Source: Hwanghaeella sp965227365 (GTDB lineage Bacteria; Pseudomonadota; Alphaproteobacteria; UBA8366; Aestuariispiraceae). From it: 64,000 nt of DNA. A program made the translations under genes and the position numbers. Below the pieces are notes generated by a model, which was not told the origin of the DNA, did no database searches, and worked only from the letters and a program-made list of their open reading frames with translations. The stretch is from contig NZ_OZ245754.1 of the NCBI RefSeq assembly GCF_965227365.1, positions 4,836,001 to 4,900,000 of the forward strand, in the 5' to 3' direction. Positions 44,777-53,356 of this stretch are shown one piece after another (within the stretch, counting starts at the first letter, position 1; each line of letters begins with the position of its first letter).

Positions 44777-45538
44777 ATGGATATCGATGGTGTTGGCGCG
44801 GTAGTGACGGGCGGCGCATCGGGGCTCGGCGCGGGTACGGCAAAGGCCCTGGCAGGACGCGGTGCGAAAGTGGCCGTGTTGGACCTGAACATGGATGCGG
44901 CGCGCGCCTTGGCCGATGAGATCGGCGGTGTCGCCGTCGAGTGCAATGTCTCGGACGCCGCCAGCGCCGAAGCCGCTATGGAAACGGCCCAGGCCGCTCA
45001 CGGTCCGACGGGTGTTGCCGTCAACTGTGCGGGCATTGCCCCGGCCAAGCGGATCGTCGGCCGTGACGGTCCCATGCCGTTGGACGAATTCCGCAAGGTC
45101 ATCGAGGTGAACCTGATCGGCAGCTTCAACATCATGCGGCTCGCCGCCAACCAGATGACGGCACGGGAACGGAATGCGGACGGAGAACGCGGCGTCATCA
45201 TCTCGACCGCGTCGGTTGCGGCCTTCGAAGGGCAGATCGGTCAGGCGGCTTATGCGGCGTCGAAGGGTGGGGTGCATGCCCTGACACTCCCAGCGGCGAG
45301 GGACCTTGCCCGGCACGGCATCCGCGTGCTGGCCATCGCGCCCGGCCTTTTCGGAACGCCGATGCTGTTGGGCATGCCGCAGAACGTGCAGGACAGTCTG
45401 GCGGCGACGCTGCCTTTCCCGCAGCGCTTCGGCACGCCGAAGGAATATGCCGATCTCGTCTTGTTCATGATCGACAGTCCGGTGATGAACGGCGAAACGG
45501 TGCGCATCGACAGCGCGGTGCGTCTGGCGCCACAATAA
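44777..45538 (+). CDS. SDR oxidoreductase (3-hydroxyacyl-CoA dehydrogenase type II-like)
   Basis: The 253-residue enzyme has TGGASGLG, Asp in AVLDLNMD (NAD-specific), NCAG, catalytic Ser in ISTASVAAFEGQIGQ and YAASK. The FEGQIGQAAYAASKGG stretch and LPFPQRFGTPKEYADLV match HSD17B10-type 3-hydroxyacyl-CoA dehydrogenases, so a role in beta-oxidation of a branched or short acyl-CoA is likely. GGGAGG precedes ATG 44777. Confidence 0.9.
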   Translation: MDIDGVGAVVTGGASGLGAGTAKALAGRGAKVAVLDLNMDAARALADEIGGVAVECNVSDAASAEAAMETAQAAHGPTGVAVNCAGIAPAKRIVGRDGPMPLDEFRKVIEVNLIGSFNIMRLAANQMTARERNADGERGVIISTASVAAFEGQIGQAAYAASKGGVHALTLPAARDLARHGIRVLAIAPGLFGTPMLLGMPQNVQDSLAATLPFPQRFGTPKEYADLVLFMIDSPVMNGETVRIDSAVRLAPQ

Positions 45539-45612
45539 GCACGGCAATAAGTTTTGCCTGCTGTTTCCAACTCTGTCTTAACTTGTCTCGAATTCTGTTT
45601 CGGGAGGCCGGG

Positions 45613-46245
45613 ATGAGTTGGGAGACATGGATTGCCTATGCGGTGGCCACGGAAGTTCTTTTGATCATTCCGGGGCCCACCGTCCTTCTTGTCGTCGGTT
45701 ATGCGTTGACGCGCGGCCGCGGCCCCGCGTTATGGGCAGTTGCCGGGTCCTGCCTGGCAACGGCCTGCGCCTTCGGCATCACATTCGCCGGTTTGGGCGC
45801 CGTTCTGTCCGCCAGCGCCACCGCCTTCACGATTATGAAATGGGTCGGCGCGGCTTATCTCGTCTATCTGGGCATCCAGATGTGGCGGGCCAAGGCGGAC
45901 ACAATGCTGAAAATCGACGATGCGGCGGGCGGAAAGCCCCGGCAGCGATCGACTTTCGCCCATGGCTTCATCACGACCATCCTGAACCCGAAGATCGTCA
46001 TGTTCCTGGTGGCCTTCGTGCCGCAATTCATGAACCCGGCGGCGCCGGCACTGCCGCAGGCGATCCTGATGACGGCAACTTTTGTGGCGCTGGCGTTCCT
46101 GAGTGACGGCGCCTATGCGGTCTTTGCCTCGAAAGCGCGTCAGAGTTTCCTGGGTGACCGCGCGATGAAATGGGTTCAGCGGACAGGAGGCAGCCTGTTG
46201 ATCGGCGCCGGCCTGCTGACCGCCGCCACCAAACGCGCCGGATAA
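45613..46245 (+). CDS. LysE/RhtB family amino-acid exporter
   Basis: The 210-residue protein has about six membrane segments. PGPTVLLVVGYALTRG and AYLVYLGIQMWRAK are diagnostic of the family. These proteins export amino acids such as homoserine, threonine or lysine. GGGAGG lies before ATG 45613. A second family member is at 52594. Confidence 0.9.
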   Translation: MSWETWIAYAVATEVLLIIPGPTVLLVVGYALTRGRGPALWAVAGSCLATACAFGITFAGLGAVLSASATAFTIMKWVGAAYLVYLGIQMWRAKADTMLKIDDAAGGKPRQRSTFAHGFITTILNPKIVMFLVAFVPQFMNPAAPALPQAILMTATFVALAFLSDGAYAVFASKARQSFLGDRAMKWVQRTGGSLLIGAGLLTAATKRAG

Positions 46246-46264
46246 TCGATCCGGAGAAACCTTG

Positions 46265-46876
46265 TCAGTTTTTCGGCGGATGATCCGCGATCCAGGCCTC
46301 GTAGCGGGCATCGCCGTCCTGGATCTGATCCGCTGTCATTAGTTTGTGCAGATCGTCGATACTGGTAACCGCCACCGCGCGGTCCGCGTTGTTCAAATGG
46401 GTTACCGCGGCGGAGTACCATTTCAGTGCCTCCGCCAGATCGGGCGTACCCAGGTCGTCGCCCTGATAGAGACGGCCCAGGCCGTGCATTGCCTTGCCAT
46501 GACCTTCTTCGGCCGCCTGCAGCAAGTAACCATGCGCCTTGCCGAAATCCTGCTCGACACCGTAGCCGCGCTCGTAAAGCCGCGCGAGGTTGTAGGCTGC
46601 CGACGCCATGCCCTTGTCTGCCGCGCTCTTGTACCATGTCGCCGCTTTTTCCGGATCGCGCCGGTCGCCGAATCCCTGTTCTGCCATGACGCCGAGCATG
46701 AACTCACCGATCAAATTGCCGGCCTCGGCTTCGGCGGTGAAAACTTCCCGGGCTTCGTCGAACTCGCCCAATTGCAGGGCTGCCAGTCCGTCACTGATTG
46801 TGTCCGCCCGCGCAGGGGCCGACGTGGCGAGAACGCCAATCATGAGCAATGGAACAGCAAAACGCAGAAACCGCAT
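46265..46876 (-). CDS. SEL1-repeat exported protein
   Basis: The 203-residue protein has a signal peptide (FAVPLLMIGVLATSAPARA) and four or five SEL1 repeats (GFGDRRDPEKAATWYKSAADKG, GYGVEQDFGKAHGYLLQAAEEG, DDLGTPDLAEALKWYSAA). It is a periplasmic helical-repeat scaffold of unknown partner. It has no CxxC, unlike the pair near 24 kb. It starts 2 bp after the phhB stop. ATG 46876 chosen over an upstream TTG. Confidence 0.85.
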   Translation of the reverse strand: MRFLRFAVPLLMIGVLATSAPARADTISDGLAALQLGEFDEAREVFTAEAEAGNLIGEFMLGVMAEQGFGDRRDPEKAATWYKSAADKGMASAAYNLARLYERGYGVEQDFGKAHGYLLQAAEEGHGKAMHGLGRLYQGDDLGTPDLAEALKWYSAAVTHLNNADRAVAVTSIDDLHKLMTADQIQDGDARYEAWIADHPPKN

Positions 46877-46878
46877 CG

Positions 46879-47190
46879 TCAACTCTTCATCCTCTCCTGC
46901 AGCGCGTCCATGAAACGCGCCAATTTTACATCCAGTTCGGTGACGCCGTCGGCACTATGGGTCGTCAGGACCACGTCGACCGTGCCGTAGACGTTGGACC
47001 ATTCAGGGTGATGGTCCATCTTTTCCGCCTTCAACGCCACCTGCGTCATGAATCCGAAGGCCTCGACGAAACTCCGGAACCGGAAACTCTTGGTAATGGC
47101 GTCGCGGCCATCCGCCGTATCGGACCAGTCGGACAGGCCGCCCAGCGCCGCCGCCCGGGCATCCGGGGTCAATTTCTCCGCTGCGGGCAT
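46879..47190 (-). CDS. phhB: 4a-hydroxytetrahydrobiopterin dehydratase (PCD/DCoH)
   Basis: The 103-residue protein has the catalytic His60-His61 in KMDHHPEWSNVYGTV and the third His78 in LTTHSADGVT. It dehydrates the pterin carbinolamine formed by aromatic amino-acid hydroxylases, or acts in molybdopterin metabolism. AGAGGT precedes ATG 47190. No phhA is visible. Confidence 0.92.
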   Translation of the reverse strand: MPAAEKLTPDARAAALGGLSDWSDTADGRDAITKSFRFRSFVEAFGFMTQVALKAEKMDHHPEWSNVYGTVDVVLTTHSADGVTELDVKLARFMDALQERMKS

Positions 47191-47234
47191 CGTGCACCTC
47201 TTTCTATTCGTCTTTTTGTCACTATAACCGCGGT

Positions 47235-47675
47235 ATGGGTAACGCAAACAATCGATCCTCCTCAAGTCAGTCCGGCGTGTTCGAAGCGCCGCCGTCCCTT
47301 GCCGATATCGAGGTCATGGCGGAACGCGCCTTTGCGTCGATTCCCGTCGAACTACGCCAGATGACCGACACGATCCTGTTCCGGGTCGAAGATTTTCCCG
47401 ATGAGGAAATTTGTCGCGACATGGAACTGCAATCGCCTTTCGACCTGCTGGGCCTGTATCAGGGAGTGGACCTGACGCAGAAAAGTTTCGCCGATCCGTC
47501 GCCCGACCCGGATGTCGTGTTCCTATACCGGCGGCCGATCCTGGATTACTGGTGCGAAACGGGGGAGGACCTGGAGCATCTGGTTCGGCATGTGCTGATT
47601 CATGAAATCGGTCACCATTTCGGTCTTTCCGACGATGACATGGAGGCATTGGAGGCATCGGTCGCGGAGGGGTGA
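47235..47675 (+). CDS. Minimal zincin-fold metallopeptidase (PF06262 type)
   Basis: The 146-residue protein has IHEIGHHFGLSDDDM (His123, Glu124, His127 and an acidic third ligand), with the FLYRRPI strand before it. This is the small zincin family found widely in Alphaproteobacteria; physiological substrates are not known. No signal peptide, so cytoplasmic. It is divergent from phhB. Confidence 0.87.
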   Translation: MGNANNRSSSSQSGVFEAPPSLADIEVMAERAFASIPVELRQMTDTILFRVEDFPDEEICRDMELQSPFDLLGLYQGVDLTQKSFADPSPDPDVVFLYRRPILDYWCETGEDLEHLVRHVLIHEIGHHFGLSDDDMEALEASVAEG

Positions 47676-47722
47676 ACCGCCATTGACCCGCCATCGGTGA
47701 AAAGAGGCTTGCCTGATTCGTT

Positions 47723-47736
47723 TTCTGTATACAGAA
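47723..47736. promoter_or_regulatory. GntR operator (perfect palindrome)
   Basis: The 14-bp perfect palindrome TTCTGTATACAGAA lies 6 bp before the GntR start codon. The TGTATACA core is typical of FadR/FCD-type GntR sites, so it is a probable autoregulatory operator. Confidence 0.7.
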
Positions 47737-47742
47737 TACGGT

Positions 47743-48420
47743 ATGGATATGCCGATGAAGCCGCTCGCCCTCACTCCGAACCTCGTGGATCAGGTTTATG
47801 ACTCGGTCCTCGACGCGATCTGCAGCGGCAGTCTTGCCCCGGGGCAGCCGGTTGTGCAGGAACAGATCGCCGAGACGCTCAATGTCTCCCGCCAGCCGGT
47901 CGTTCAGGCGCTGGTGCTGTTGAAGAAACAGGGGTTTGTCGAACCTGCGGGGCGCAAAGGTCATCGTGTAACGCCGCTCAACCCGGAACTGGCGCGCTGC
48001 GTCTATGCTATTCGCGGCGCGTTGGATCGATTGGCGGCGCGGGAAGCTGCCGGGAACCCGTCGGCAGAAGCGATGTTGTCTGAGGCGCTGGAACAGGGGC
48101 GGGCGCTCCTCGCATCCGGCAGCGTGAGCGACTTGATAGAAGCCGATGCGAGATTCCACCAAACCATTTACACCCTCGCCGGTAACCCGTTGATCGCTGA
48201 AACCTCCGACGTCCATTGGCGCCATATCAAACGGGTCATGGGGGCGGTTCTGCGCGACGGTGCGCAACGCCGATCGGTGTGGGGGGAGCATGCGGAAATT
48301 GCCGAGGCCATTGTGGCCGGCGACTCAAAGCGGGCCGGGAAACTGGCTGAAAAACATGTGACCCAGGCCGCGGAATATCTGATCGCACAGTTGGAGCAAG
48401 ACCTGGCGATCAGTGCGTAA
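47743..48420 (+). CDS. GntR family regulator (FCD domain)
   Basis: The 225-residue protein has an N-terminal winged helix (DQVYDSVLDAICSGSLAPGQ, IAETLNVSRQPVVQALVLLKKQG) and a C-terminal helical FCD ligand domain with metal-binding candidates (DARFHQTIY; EHAEIAEAI; EKHV). FCD regulators respond to small organic acids. It lies 69 bp before the dioxygenase gene and probably controls it, the following oxidoreductase and itself. Confidence 0.92.
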   Translation: MDMPMKPLALTPNLVDQVYDSVLDAICSGSLAPGQPVVQEQIAETLNVSRQPVVQALVLLKKQGFVEPAGRKGHRVTPLNPELARCVYAIRGALDRLAAREAAGNPSAEAMLSEALEQGRALLASGSVSDLIEADARFHQTIYTLAGNPLIAETSDVHWRHIKRVMGAVLRDGAQRRSVWGEHAEIAEAIVAGDSKRAGKLAEKHVTQAAEYLIAQLEQDLAISA

Positions 48421-48489
48421 CCAATGCATCAACCAAGGAAAAAGCATCGCGTTTGAAGACGATGCCATGAGGAAACCCAGGAGGAACGC

Positions 48490-49287
48490 ATGAAACTGAC
48501 CGACGCCCAGCGTGAGGAATTCGACCGGGAAGGATATCTTTTCCTGCCGGAAATGTTTGACGAGGACGAGGTCGCTGTTCTGCGCCGGGAAGCGGAAGCG
48601 ATTTATGCGTCGGACCGGGAAGAGGTCTGGCGTGAATCGAACGGAGTCGCCCGCACTGCCTTCGCGGCGCAGACCTATAACGAAGCCTACCGCCGGCTGG
48701 GCCGTCACCCTCGTTTGGTCGAACCCGTAAAACAGCTGCTGGACGGCGACGTCTACATGCATCAGTTCAAGATCAACGCGAAGGCGGCCTTCGACGGCGA
48801 TGTCTGGCAATGGCATCAGGACTATGGAACATGGCAGCGGGATGACGGCATGCCGACGGCGCGGGCGATGAACATTGCCTTGTTCCTGGACGACGTGACC
48901 GCGGCCAACGGGCCGCTGCTTTTCATTCCCCGCAGCCACAAGCATGGCGTGGTCAAAGCGGGACATGATCTGGAGACCACGTCCTATCCTCTCTGGACCC
49001 TGGATCGGGAAACGGTCACGAAGCTTGCGGAAGAAGGCGGCTGTGTCGCGCCGACCGGCAAGGCGGGCTCCGTCCTGATGTTCCATGGCACCCTGGTCCA
49101 TGCCAGCCCGCCGAATATCTCTCCCATGCCGCGGACGATCGTTTATCTGAGCCTGTGCGAAGTGAACAACCACATCACCAAATTCACACGCAAGGAATGG
49201 ATCGCCCATCGGGATTTCACCCCGATCGAAAGCCTGGCGGACAATTGTCTGAAGGAAATGGCTGTCGAAGCTGCTGCGGCCGAGTAG
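48490..49287 (+). CDS. Phytanoyl-CoA dioxygenase (PhyH) family Fe(II)/2-oxoglutarate oxygenase
   Basis: The 265-residue enzyme has iron ligands His109 and Asp111 (WQWHQDY) and His204 (GTLVHAS), with Arg215 for 2-oxoglutarate. The stretch GTWQRDDGMPTARAMN resembles ectoine hydroxylase-type members, but the identity is not secure. It hydroxylates an unknown small substrate. GAGGAA precedes the ATG. The oxidoreductase at 49349 follows in the same orientation. Confidence 0.88.
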   Translation: MKLTDAQREEFDREGYLFLPEMFDEDEVAVLRREAEAIYASDREEVWRESNGVARTAFAAQTYNEAYRRLGRHPRLVEPVKQLLDGDVYMHQFKINAKAAFDGDVWQWHQDYGTWQRDDGMPTARAMNIALFLDDVTAANGPLLFIPRSHKHGVVKAGHDLETTSYPLWTLDRETVTKLAEEGGCVAPTGKAGSVLMFHGTLVHASPPNISPMPRTIVYLSLCEVNNHITKFTRKEWIAHRDFTPIESLADNCLKEMAVEAAAAE

Positions 49288-49348
49288 TATCGTCCGCAAA
49301 CGACCAGTCGTTCTAAAACAGAAAACCCCCGCGGGAGGAACCCCAGGC

Positions 49349-50692
49349 ATGAACCTTACCAGCATGCTGCGCCAGCGCGCAGCAGACGACAAACCCGTGC
49401 GCGCCGCCTTGATCGGGGCGGGCAAATTCGGATCGATGTTCCTGTCCCAGGTGCCGACGACACCCGGCCTTCATCTAGCCGGGATCGCCGATCTGGGGAT
49501 CGACCGGGCCAAGACGGCGTGTCGCAATGTGGGCTGGCCGGAAGGTAAGGCGGATGCAAAGAATCTTGATGATGCGGTTGCGAGTGGCGGTACCTTCGTC
49601 ACCGACGATTCCCTGGGACTGATCGCCGATCCCCGCATTGATGTCATCATCGATGCGACCGGTATTCCGCCGATCGGTATCAAACATGCGCTGGCCGCGA
49701 TCGATCACGGCAAGCATATCGTGATGGTGAATGTGGAGGCGGACGTGCTGGCCGGCCCGCTTCTGGCGCAGAAGGCGCGGGATGCCGGCGTCGTCTACAC
49801 CATGGCATACGGTGATCAGCCCGCACTGATTTCAGAGATGGTGGATTGGGTCCGCGCGATAGGGTTCGACGTCACCTGCGCAGGTAAGGGGACGAAGTAC
49901 ATCCCCGGTTATCACGACATCAACCCCGACACGGTCTGGGGTCATTACGGGCTGACGGCGGAACAGGCGGCGGCCGGCGGCATGAACCCGCAGATGTTCG
50001 CCAGCTTCATGGACGGTACGAAATCGGCAATCGAGATGGCGGCAGTCGCCAATGCCTGCGACCTGACGCCGCCTTCTGACGGACTCAGTTTCTTCCCCTG
50101 CGGTGTCGATGATTTGACGACCGTCCTGCGCCCGGAAAGCGACGGCGGACAGATCAAGCAAAAGGGTACGGTGGAAGTCATCGCCTGTAACGAGCGCGAT
50201 GGCCGTGACGTGTTTCGGGATCTGCGCTGGGGTGTCTATGTCACCTTCGAGGCGCCAAATGACTATGCGAAACGCTGTATGTGGGAATACGGCATGAAGG
50301 TGGACAGCACCGGCAAGTACGGGTGCATGTACAAGCCTTATCACCTGATCGGCCTGGAACTCGGAATCAGTGTCGCCAATGCCGCCCTGCGCGGCGAAGC
50401 CACGGGTGAATCGCGATATTGGCGCGGCGACGCCGTCGCGACCGCCAAGAAGGATTTGAAACCCGGCGACATGCTGGACGGTGAGGGCGGGTTCTGCGTC
50501 TACGGTAAATTGATGCCGGCGTCTGCCTCGCTCGCCCTCGGCGGGCTGCCGATCGGCTTGGCACATGGCTTCAAGCTCAAGAACAAGGTGGCGAAGGGTG
50601 CGCCGCTGACCTGGGACGATGTCGAGGTCGACGAAGGCATGCAGGCGGTGCAGGTCCGGCGCGAAATGGAACGCACATTCGCCAACCGCTAG
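49349..50692 (+). CDS. Homoserine dehydrogenase-like NAD(P) oxidoreductase with SAF-like C-terminus
   Basis: The 447-residue protein has an N-terminal Rossmann domain (RAALIGAGKFGSMFL; VIIDATGIPPIGIKHALAAIDHGKHIVMVN) and a C-terminal SAF-like segment (TAKKDLKPGDMLDGEGGFCVYGKL). This architecture belongs to a family of uncharacterised sugar-acid or homoserine dehydrogenase-like enzymes. Placed 61 bp after the PhyH gene, it probably oxidises the hydroxylated product. GGGAGGAA precedes the ATG. Confidence 0.85.
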   Translation: MNLTSMLRQRAADDKPVRAALIGAGKFGSMFLSQVPTTPGLHLAGIADLGIDRAKTACRNVGWPEGKADAKNLDDAVASGGTFVTDDSLGLIADPRIDVIIDATGIPPIGIKHALAAIDHGKHIVMVNVEADVLAGPLLAQKARDAGVVYTMAYGDQPALISEMVDWVRAIGFDVTCAGKGTKYIPGYHDINPDTVWGHYGLTAEQAAAGGMNPQMFASFMDGTKSAIEMAAVANACDLTPPSDGLSFFPCGVDDLTTVLRPESDGGQIKQKGTVEVIACNERDGRDVFRDLRWGVYVTFEAPNDYAKRCMWEYGMKVDSTGKYGCMYKPYHLIGLELGISVANAALRGEATGESRYWRGDAVATAKKDLKPGDMLDGEGGFCVYGKLMPASASLALGGLPIGLAHGFKLKNKVAKGAPLTWDDVEVDEGMQAVQVRREMERTFANR

Positions 50693-50701
50693 GCGCTTGG
50701 T

Positions 50702-51604
50702 CTATTTGGCTGGCGGGATGAGTAACGCGGTTTCAATCGACCGCGTTTCTTCCGCCAGCGCGTCCATGACCGCACGGACGGCGGCGACGCGGCGGATGTC
50801 CTGATGCACGTAGATATGCACCGTCCGCCGCAGGTCCTCGATCGGGTCGGTCAGACGGACAATGTTGGGATACCTGTTTGCCAGGATCATCGGTAAAACG
50901 CCAAGGCCGCTTCCCGCCGCCACGAAATCCCCCATCATCGCGGCATCGTTGTGGCGGATGACCGGCGCGCGGTTGCCGAGCCGTTCCTGCAGCCACTCCC
51001 CGCCGGCGAAGTATCGGTGCAGCGCGTCGTAGCCGATCCAATCGCATTCCCTGTACCGATCGCCGGTTTTTGCGGCGGGGTTTGCGTTCACGTAATTGAC
51101 CGCGCCATAGACGGCGTAGTCCAGATCGAACAACTTTCGGGCAATCAGGTTGGTGTTCTGAGGCGGCCGGTCACGGACAAGAATATCCGCTTCCCGCCGG
51201 GTCAGGCTGGCGAAGAGATGCTCGATACCGATTTCCAGCTCGACGGCGGGAAGCCTATTCCGCAAATTCGGCAGTAACGGCGCCAGTATTTGCGCCACGA
51301 CCTCGTCGACTGACAGGCGCACGGTGCCCTCTGCGTCCGGGGAAAGACCGTCCGCCTCCGCCGTTAGTGCCGCGGCGGCGGCTTCCATGGCCTCCGCCTT
51401 GGGCAGAAGGGCGGTGCCCTCCGGTGTCAGGGCGAACCCGTCCGGCAGCCGATCGAACAAGCGGGCCTGAAACGCATCTTCAAGTTTCTTCAATCGCCGG
51501 CCCACGGTCGGCTGGCTGATCTGCAAGGTAGAAGCCGCACGGGTCAGGCTTCCGCCCCGTGCGATCGCCAGGAATATGCGGATATCGTCCCAATCCGCCT
51601 GCAT
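50702..51604 (-). CDS. LysR-family regulator
   Basis: The 300-residue protein has the LysR winged helix (WDDIRIFLAIARGGSLTRAASTLQISQPTVGRRLKKLE) and an effector domain. It ends 9 bp from the oxidoreductase gene, convergent, and its promoter side faces a gene of unknown function at 51875. Its targets are not clear; it is not the classical divergent neighbour of the PhyH operon. Confidence 0.9.
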   Translation of the reverse strand: MQADWDDIRIFLAIARGGSLTRAASTLQISQPTVGRRLKKLEDAFQARLFDRLPDGFALTPEGTALLPKAEAMEAAAAALTAEADGLSPDAEGTVRLSVDEVVAQILAPLLPNLRNRLPAVELEIGIEHLFASLTRREADILVRDRPPQNTNLIARKLFDLDYAVYGAVNYVNANPAAKTGDRYRECDWIGYDALHRYFAGGEWLQERLGNRAPVIRHNDAAMMGDFVAAGSGLGVLPMILANRYPNIVRLTDPIEDLRRTVHIYVHQDIRRVAAVRAVMDALAEETRSIETALLIPPAK

Positions 51605-51874
51605 GATCTCATCCTTATGTCGTCAATATTGAATATCAATCTACGGGAATGCCTGCATGTCAAAGAAAAATGAATGGTTTGGGAGGGGCAAGCCGCGGCG
51701 TCCCGACAAGACCCACCAAGGCATTTCTGGGTACCGAGCGGCCAATTGAGAAAAATTCGCAATTAGCTGCTTTTTCCTCTTGCGCCCGGAAAGTCACTGC
51801 TGCTACAAACTGATTATGCAATTGCAAGTCAGTCGCAGTTGCATGTTGAGTATCTGCTGTTTGGAGCTCTGCCG
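51605..51874. promoter_or_regulatory. AT-rich divergent promoter region
   Basis: No gene seen. Close to the LysR start is a perfect inverted repeat TTGA-ATA-TCAA (51628-51638), overlapping a second symmetry ATATT-G-AATAT (51625-51635): a likely LysR autoregulatory site. The rest is AT-richer than the neighbouring genes and must hold the promoter of the 51875 gene. Confidence 0.45.
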
Positions 51875-52525
51875 ATGACGCATCAGGCGAAAGGCCGTCG
51901 GATCCGGTTTGTCCTTCCCGGTGAAAATCCGGACCCGGCCGCCAACGCCCGACCCGTGTCATCGGTCCGCTGCCCCGGGCGGCCGGCACGCCAAGAGAAA
52001 CCGGATGTCACCGTCGCGGGACCCGTCCACCGGTTTCAACAGGCACAAGTGCCGGTCGCCCGGGTCGGCTATTGGGACCTCATGTTCACCGAACAGTTCA
52101 TGGTTTGGTCGTCCCGCTTCTGGCGGTTGCTGCAGGAGGGCGGCGTGCCGACCCTCGGTCCGCTGGAAACCGCCTTCACCAAGGCTGGAATTCGCCCCGC
52201 GCTGGGCCCTTTCGACGCGTTGATGACGATACTCGCCTTGGAAAAGAAGCGCCCCCGTCTGGCGGCAGCTGAATTGACCGCGCCTTTGATCCCGGATGAA
52301 AAACGATTGCTTTTCGTTTTGTCGACGCAATCACAACGCATGCGGTGTGCCGTCCTGGCGAATTTGATGTCCTGCCAAGGCGCCATGCTGGCAAAGCCGG
52401 TCATCGCGGAAATCGGTCAGGCACTCGACGGCGCCGGTTACACAATTCCAAACCGGCAGTGGGACTTCCCCGAATTGGCGACCGTCCTGGATCTTCATCC
52501 AGATCTGACCCCTGCCGCCGTCTGA
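51875..52525 (+). CDS. Hypothetical protein
   Basis: A 216-residue protein I do not recognise. The first ~70 residues are polar and Pro/Arg-rich; the rest is helical, with an aromatic stretch (YWDLMFTEQFMVWSSRFWRLLQEGG) reminiscent of amphipathic polyester-granule-type helices, though not enough for a call. No signal peptide. TTTGGAG precedes ATG 51875; codon use looks like the neighbours. Confidence 0.65.
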   Translation: MTHQAKGRRIRFVLPGENPDPAANARPVSSVRCPGRPARQEKPDVTVAGPVHRFQQAQVPVARVGYWDLMFTEQFMVWSSRFWRLLQEGGVPTLGPLETAFTKAGIRPALGPFDALMTILALEKKRPRLAAAELTAPLIPDEKRLLFVLSTQSQRMRCAVLANLMSCQGAMLAKPVIAEIGQALDGAGYTIPNRQWDFPELATVLDLHPDLTPAAV

Positions 52526-52593
52526 ATTGGCGCTTATCAATCTTTAAGAGGCATTGTAGCGTCGACCCCGTCTGAACACATGGGGACGAAGCC

Positions 52594-53238
52594 GTGCCGG
52601 ATTGGAATCACCTTCTACCATTCTTTACCGCGACGATGGTCTTTGCATTTCTGCCAGGCCCGGCGCTGCTCTATACCGCCGCGCAGACCATGGCATATGG
52701 TAAACGGGGCGGATTGATGGCCGCGCTCGGACTGCATATCGGGGGCCTCGTTCACGTCATCGCGGCGGCGGCCGGCCTCTCCGCCGTCTTCGCCCATGTG
52801 CCCGCCGCTTATACGGCCCTAAAGATTGTCGGGGCTATTTACCTTATCTGGTTGGGTATCGGAATCATCCGGACCAAGATGGATCCGTCCTTTGCCGAAG
52901 AAGGCCGTGCGCCGGCAAACCTGCCGCCACGGAAAAGCGCCCGCGCCTTCCTGCACAGCGTTATGGTGGAGGTCTTGAACCCGAAAACGGCCCTCTTCTT
53001 CATTGCGTTCCTGCCGCAGTTTGCCGATCCGGCAGCGACCTTCCCTGTCTGGGTGCAATTCCTGATTCTGGGTTTGATCGTCGGCTGCGCCTTCTCCATG
53101 GCGGACCTCGTCGCGGTCCTGTTGACGCACCAGGTATTGAACGGATTGAAGAAGACACGCACGGCACAGCGGATCGCACAATGGACCGGCGGGACCGTGC
53201 TGGTCGGATTGGGCGCGCATCTGGCATTGTCCAAATAA
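52594..53238 (+). CDS. LysE/RhtB family amino-acid exporter
   Basis: The 214-residue protein has six membrane segments with PGPALLYTAAQTMAYGKRGG and AIYLIWLGIGIIRTK. It starts at GTG 52594 with GGGGA upstream. Substrate unknown; related to the exporter at 45613 but clearly diverged. Confidence 0.9.
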   Translation: MPDWNHLLPFFTATMVFAFLPGPALLYTAAQTMAYGKRGGLMAALGLHIGGLVHVIAAAAGLSAVFAHVPAAYTALKIVGAIYLIWLGIGIIRTKMDPSFAEEGRAPANLPPRKSARAFLHSVMVEVLNPKTALFFIAFLPQFADPAATFPVWVQFLILGLIVGCAFSMADLVAVLLTHQVLNGLKKTRTAQRIAQWTGGTVLVGLGAHLALSK

Positions 53239-53289
53239 TCGGCGGCTACGCGGGCGCAACGGCAAAGCCTGCCTGCGGTTCCGGCTGAT

Positions 53290-53317
53290 TTGACAACGCT
53301 GGATTTTGGTCTAGAAC
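53290..53317 (+). promoter_or_regulatory. Candidate argG promoter
   Basis: TTGACA (53290-53295), 16 bp, TAGAAC (53312-53317), giving a leader of about 33 nt before argG. The -35 is a perfect match; the -10 matches four of six. Confidence 0.4.
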
Positions 53318-53356
53318 GCGGCTGTCTGAAACTTCATTTCAATCGGGAATTCAGTG

